From Pseudomonadota bacterium (GTDB taxonomy: Bacteria; Pseudomonadota; Gammaproteobacteria; Burkholderiales; Burkholderiaceae_D), in contig JAEVZY010000174.1 of the NCBI GenBank assembly GCA_023392035.1, forward strand, positions 1 through 26,603: a stretch of DNA of 26,603 nucleotides, written 5' to 3'. The notes beneath the pieces were generated by a model, which was given only the letters and a program-made list of their open reading frames with translations, was not told where the DNA came from and ran no database searches. Within the stretch, counting starts at the first letter, position 1; every line of letters starts with the position of its first letter. The position numbers and the translations under genes are program-made. Shown one piece after another: positions 23,640 through 26,603 of the stretch.

Positions 23640-25112
23640 TCATGCCTCCCAGCTGCCGCCCAGTGCACGGATCAGGCGGATGGTGGAGCGGATGCGCTGT
23701 GCATCCAGTTGCACCGACAGCCGCTGTTGCGCCAGCACACTGCGGTCGGCATCGATCACCGTCAACTGGCTGACCGAGCCTTCGCGGTATTGCACTTGCG
23801 ACAGCCGGGCCGCAAGGCGCGAAGCCGCCACCGCTTCGTCCTGGACCTGCACCTGCTCGCCGATCAGGCGCACCTGGGCCAGGCCGTCCTCCACTTCCTG
23901 GAAAGCTTGCAATACCACCTGGCGATAGTTGGCCACCGTTTCATCCAGTGCCGCACCCGCGCGCCGCTCTTGCGCCTGGCGCGCGCCGCCGTCGAACAAT
24001 GGTGTCGAAAGCATGGTGCCCACCAGCGGGCCGAGCAGGAAACTGCGGCTGGCCCATTTACCCAGGTCGCCCAGTTCCGCCGCTTCAAAGCCGGCCGTGC
24101 CGTTCAGGCGCAGGCTGGGGAACCAGGCGCTTTGCGCCACGCCCAATTGCGCATGGGCGGCCGCCACGGCGCGCTCTGCCGCGGCGACGTCGAAACGTCT
24201 TTGCAAGACCTCCGAAGGCAAGCCGGCCGGCACTTCCAGCGCCAGCCGCTCCAGGGGCCGCGGCTTGACGTGGAAGCTGGAGGCGCTTTCCCCGGCCAGC
24301 ACCGCCAGGGCGTGTTCTGCTTCCAGCCGGCGCCGGCCGAGGTCGATCAGTTCGGCGCGCGCCGAAGCCAGTTCGGTGCGGGCCCGCGCCACATCCAGTT
24401 CGCTGATGTCGCCCTCGTCATAGCGCCGCTGCACCAGGCGCAAGCCGTCTTCGCGCAGCTGCACGGTGCGCCGGTACAGCTCGGACAAGGCATCCAGCTC
24501 ACGCAGGGTGAACCAGGCGCTGGCGACATCGGCTTGTACCGCCAATTGCAGGGACTGCAGCAGGGCGGCGCTTTGCTGCGCACTGAAGCTGGCGGCCTGC
24601 GCGCTTTGTCCGATGCGCCCGAACAAATCGATTTCCCAGGCCAGGTCGGCTTGCGCCCGCCACAGGGTTCGTGGCTGGGTATTGGCCTCGGCCGGCAATC
24701 CGGCCGCTGCCGGCGAGGGGCGCTGGCGGGTCGGTCCGAAGCCGGCGCTGGCTTGCGGCCGACCGGCCGACAAGGCGCTGTCGATCAGCGTGCGCGCCTG
24801 CTGCAGGCGCGCGGCCCCCGCCTGCAATTGCTGGTTGGCGGCGGCGGCCCGCTCCTGCAGGGCATCCAGTTCGGGATCGTTGAAAATACGCCACCACGCG
24901 CCGCGCGCTTCATGGTCGGCGGGGCGGGCGGCTTTCCACATGCCGCGATCTTCCGCCTGCTCTTGCGTAGCGGTTTGACTCCACTGCTGCGGCACATCCG
25001 CCTGCGGCGCCTGAAAGGCCGGCAAGCTGCCGCAGGCGGCCAGCAGCACCATGGCGCTGGCTGCGCCCAGGCGCCATAGCGCTGCGCCGGTTTTTTTGAA
25101 TTGGACAGGCAT
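23640..25112 (-). CDS. NodT-family outer-membrane efflux lipoprotein
   Basis: This 490-aa outer-membrane channel of a tripartite RND pump has a lipoprotein signal with lipobox LLAAC (Cys27 from this start). Two outer-membrane efflux protein repeats follow, with typical blocks WWRIFNDPELDALQERA, WEIDLFGRI, YRRTVQLREDGLRLVQRRYDEGD, RFDVAAAERAVAAAHAQLG, TPLFDGGARQAQ and FQEVEDGLAQVRL. It would form the trimeric exit duct with the adjacent pump. ATG 25118 overlaps the pump stop (ATGA) but has the GGGAG only a base or two away; ATG 25112 has it at seven bases and is preferred. The open frame upstream of that is antisense-like overlap with the pump gene. Confidence 0.93.
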   Translation of the reverse strand: MPVQFKKTGAALWRLGAASAMVLLAACGSLPAFQAPQADVPQQWSQTATQEQAEDRGMWKAARPADHEARGAWWRIFNDPELDALQERAAAANQQLQAGAARLQQARTLIDSALSAGRPQASAGFGPTRQRPSPAAAGLPAEANTQPRTLWRAQADLAWEIDLFGRIGQSAQAASFSAQQSAALLQSLQLAVQADVASAWFTLRELDALSELYRRTVQLREDGLRLVQRRYDEGDISELDVARARTELASARAELIDLGRRRLEAEHALAVLAGESASSFHVKPRPLERLALEVPAGLPSEVLQRRFDVAAAERAVAAAHAQLGVAQSAWFPSLRLNGTAGFEAAELGDLGKWASRSFLLGPLVGTMLSTPLFDGGARQAQERRAGAALDETVANYRQVVLQAFQEVEDGLAQVRLIGEQVQVQDEAVAASRLAARLSQVQYREGSVSQLTVIDADRSVLAQQRLSVQLDAQRIRSTIRLIRALGGSWEA

Positions 25113-25114
25113 GC

Positions 25115-26603
25115 TCATTCTCCCTGATGGACGGCGGCGTTTGCGCTCAAGGGCGCTTGGTGTTTGGCCGCGGTGTGCAGCGCGCGATGCGCCGCCATGC
25201 GCAAGAGCACATAGAAAGCCGGCGTGAAGAACAGGCCGAAGAAGGTGACGCCCAGCATGCCGGCGAATACCGCCACGCCCATCGCATGCCGCATCTCGGC
25301 GCCGGCACCGCTGGAATACACCAGCGGCAAGACGCCCATGATGAAAGCGATCGAGGTCATCAGGATCGGACGCAGGCGCAGGCGGCTGGCTTCGATCGCA
25401 GCCTGCACCGGGCTCCTGCCGGCCAGCTCCAGCTCGCGTGCGAATTCGACGATCAGGATCGCGTTCTTGCAGGCCAGCCCGACCAGTACCATCAAGCCGA
25501 TCTGGGTGAAGATGTTGTTGTCGCCGCCGGTGATCCATACGCCGGCCAGCGCGGCCAGCATGCCCATCGGCACGGTGAGGATCACCGCCAGCGGCAGCGC
25601 CAGGCTTTCGTATTGGGCAGCCAGCACCAGGAACACCAGCAGCACCGCGATCGGAAACACCCAGATGCCGGCATTACCCGCCAGGATCTTCTGGTAGGTG
25701 AGGTCGGTCCATTCGAAGCGCACGCCGCGCGGCAGCACCTGCGCCGCGATGCGTTCGGCCGCGGCTTCGGCTTGCGCCGACGAGTAGCCGGGCGCCGGTC
25801 CGCCATTGATGTCGGCGGCGGTAAAGCCGTTGTAGCGCACCACCATTTCCGGGCCGAAGCCAGGCTTTACCTTCACCAGCGAAGACAGCGGCACCATCTC
25901 GCCATCGGCGTTGCGGGTTTTCAGCTTGAGGATGTCTTCCGGCTGCGAGCGGAAGGGCGCATCGGCCTGGGCCCGCACCTGGTAGACGCGGCCGAAGCGG
26001 TTGAAGTCGTTCACATACAGCGAACCGAGATAGATCTGCATGGTGTCGAACACATCCGTGACCGATACGCCTTGCTGCTTGGCTTTCACGCGATCGAGCT
26101 CCACATCCAGCTGCGGAACGTTGATCTGGTAACTGGAAAACATCGGCCCCAGTTCGGGCGCCTTGGCCGCGGCCTGCATGAAGGCCTTGGCGGCCGCATC
26201 CAGTTCCGCAAACCCCACCGCGCCGCGATCCTCGATCTGCAGCTTGAAGCCGCCCAGCGTGCCCAGGCCCATCACCGGTGGCGGCGGAAACACCGCGATG
26301 AAGCCTTCCTGGATCGCCGCATATTTCTTGTTGAGTTCGGCGGCGATGTCATTGGCGGAGAGTCCCGGCTTCCTGCGTTCATCGAAGGGTTTCAGGGTCA
26401 CGAACACGATGCCGGCGCTGGAACTGTTGGTGAAGCCATTGATCGACAGCCCGGGGAATGCCACCGCGTTTTCCACGCCCGGTTGTTTGAGCGCGATATC
26501 GCTCATGCGGCGGATCACGGCTTCGGTGCGGTCCAGGCTGGCGCCGTTGGGCAATTGGGTGAAGCTGACCAGGTACTGCTTGTCCTGGCCCGGCACGAAG
26601 CCG
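25115..26603 (-). CDS. RND multidrug efflux permease, HAE1 family (C-terminal half; N-terminus outside window)
   Basis: This is the inner-membrane proton-driven pump of the tripartite system. About 495 residues are visible, of roughly 1050 expected, and the frame runs off the window edge in GFVPGQDKQYL, a conserved block in the middle of the family. The rest of the second periplasmic loop follows, then the last transmembrane helices: the PIAVLLVFLVLAAQYESLALP region, IGLMVLVGLACKNAILIVEFA with the proton-relay lysine, LRLRPILMTSIAFIMGVLPL and TFFGLFFTPAFYVLLR. The stop overlaps the NodT-type gene start. The order pump then outer-membrane protein is that of MexEF-OprN/BpeEF-OprC-like operons, so an adaptor gene is expected upstream, outside the window. 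Confidence 0.95.
   Translation of the reverse strand, partial: GFVPGQDKQYLVSFTQLPNGASLDRTEAVIRRMSDIALKQPGVENAVAFPGLSINGFTNSSSAGIVFVTLKPFDERRKPGLSANDIAAELNKKYAAIQEGFIAVFPPPPVMGLGTLGGFKLQIEDRGAVGFAELDAAAKAFMQAAAKAPELGPMFSSYQINVPQLDVELDRVKAKQQGVSVTDVFDTMQIYLGSLYVNDFNRFGRVYQVRAQADAPFRSQPEDILKLKTRNADGEMVPLSSLVKVKPGFGPEMVVRYNGFTAADINGGPAPGYSSAQAEAAAERIAAQVLPRGVRFEWTDLTYQKILAGNAGIWVFPIAVLLVFLVLAAQYESLALPLAVILTVPMGMLAALAGVWITGGDNNIFTQIGLMVLVGLACKNAILIVEFARELELAGRSPVQAAIEASRLRLRPILMTSIAFIMGVLPLVYSSGAGAEMRHAMGVAVFAGMLGVTFFGLFFTPAFYVLLRMAAHRALHTAAKHQAPLSANAAVHQGE

Noticed and set aside
23331..25079. 582-codon open frame on the plus strand
   Set aside because: It is antisense to the NodT-type efflux gene and the end of the AraC gene; it is a compositional artefact.

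Overview
The window is GC-rich, tightly packed bacterial DNA. It has a CIRCE-controlled groESL operon, two Bug/TctC-type solute receptors, a circularly permuted YlqF GTPase and an RND/NodT efflux pair. Together these suggest a betaproteobacterium of the order Burkholderiales, possibly Oxalobacteraceae (Herbaspirillum-like). That assignment is inferred from gene content and protein style, not from a database search. I saw no rRNA, tRNA, CRISPR array, insertion sequence or replication origin.

Layout. (1) 1-911: the 3' part of ylqF. (2) 1027-10790: a four-gene plus-strand unit that I do not recognise as any named system. It encodes three very large, mutually related proteins (967, 990 and about 1018 aa) with hydrophobic segments in the N-terminal half, a helical middle and long disordered tails rich in Ser, Thr, Pro and charge. 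Between the second and third lies a small acidic protein that looks like a CesT-type (class I) type III secretion chaperone. A near-consensus HrpL-type hrp box lies about 50 bases upstream of the first gene, and a strong bidirectional terminator closes the unit. The best reading is an undescribed type III effector-chaperone operon; this is inference from context, since no secretion-machinery gene is in the window. (3) 10835-12980, minus strand: groES-groEL with a sigma70 promoter and a perfect CIRCE operator. (4) 13064-14897: a divergent pair, a dienoyl-CoA-reductase-like SDR (minus) and an enoyl-CoA hydratase (plus).

(5) 14963-22287, minus strand: a seven-gene acyl-CoA catabolic operon. In transcription order it holds an SDR dehydrogenase, a DUF35 protein, a thiolase-like protein without the nucleophilic cysteine, an acyl-CoA dehydrogenase, a Bug receptor, an AMP-forming acyl-CoA ligase and a second Bug receptor. 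With the hydratase and the second SDR nearby it makes an almost complete beta-oxidation-like route for an unknown carboxylic acid. (6) 22439-23482, minus: an AraC-family regulator of the OruR type, the likely controller of the operon. GCCAAT motifs occur in both promoter regions of the catabolic genes. (7) 23640-26603, minus: a NodT-type outer-membrane efflux lipoprotein and the C-terminal half of an HAE1-family RND pump that runs off the window.

The most unusual material is in 1027-10790. It includes the hrp box, a 19-codon leader ORF that ends one base before the second large gene starts, a perfect five-residue repeat of six N-glycosylation-like sequons in the third protein, and a nuclear-localisation-like basic patch in its tail.
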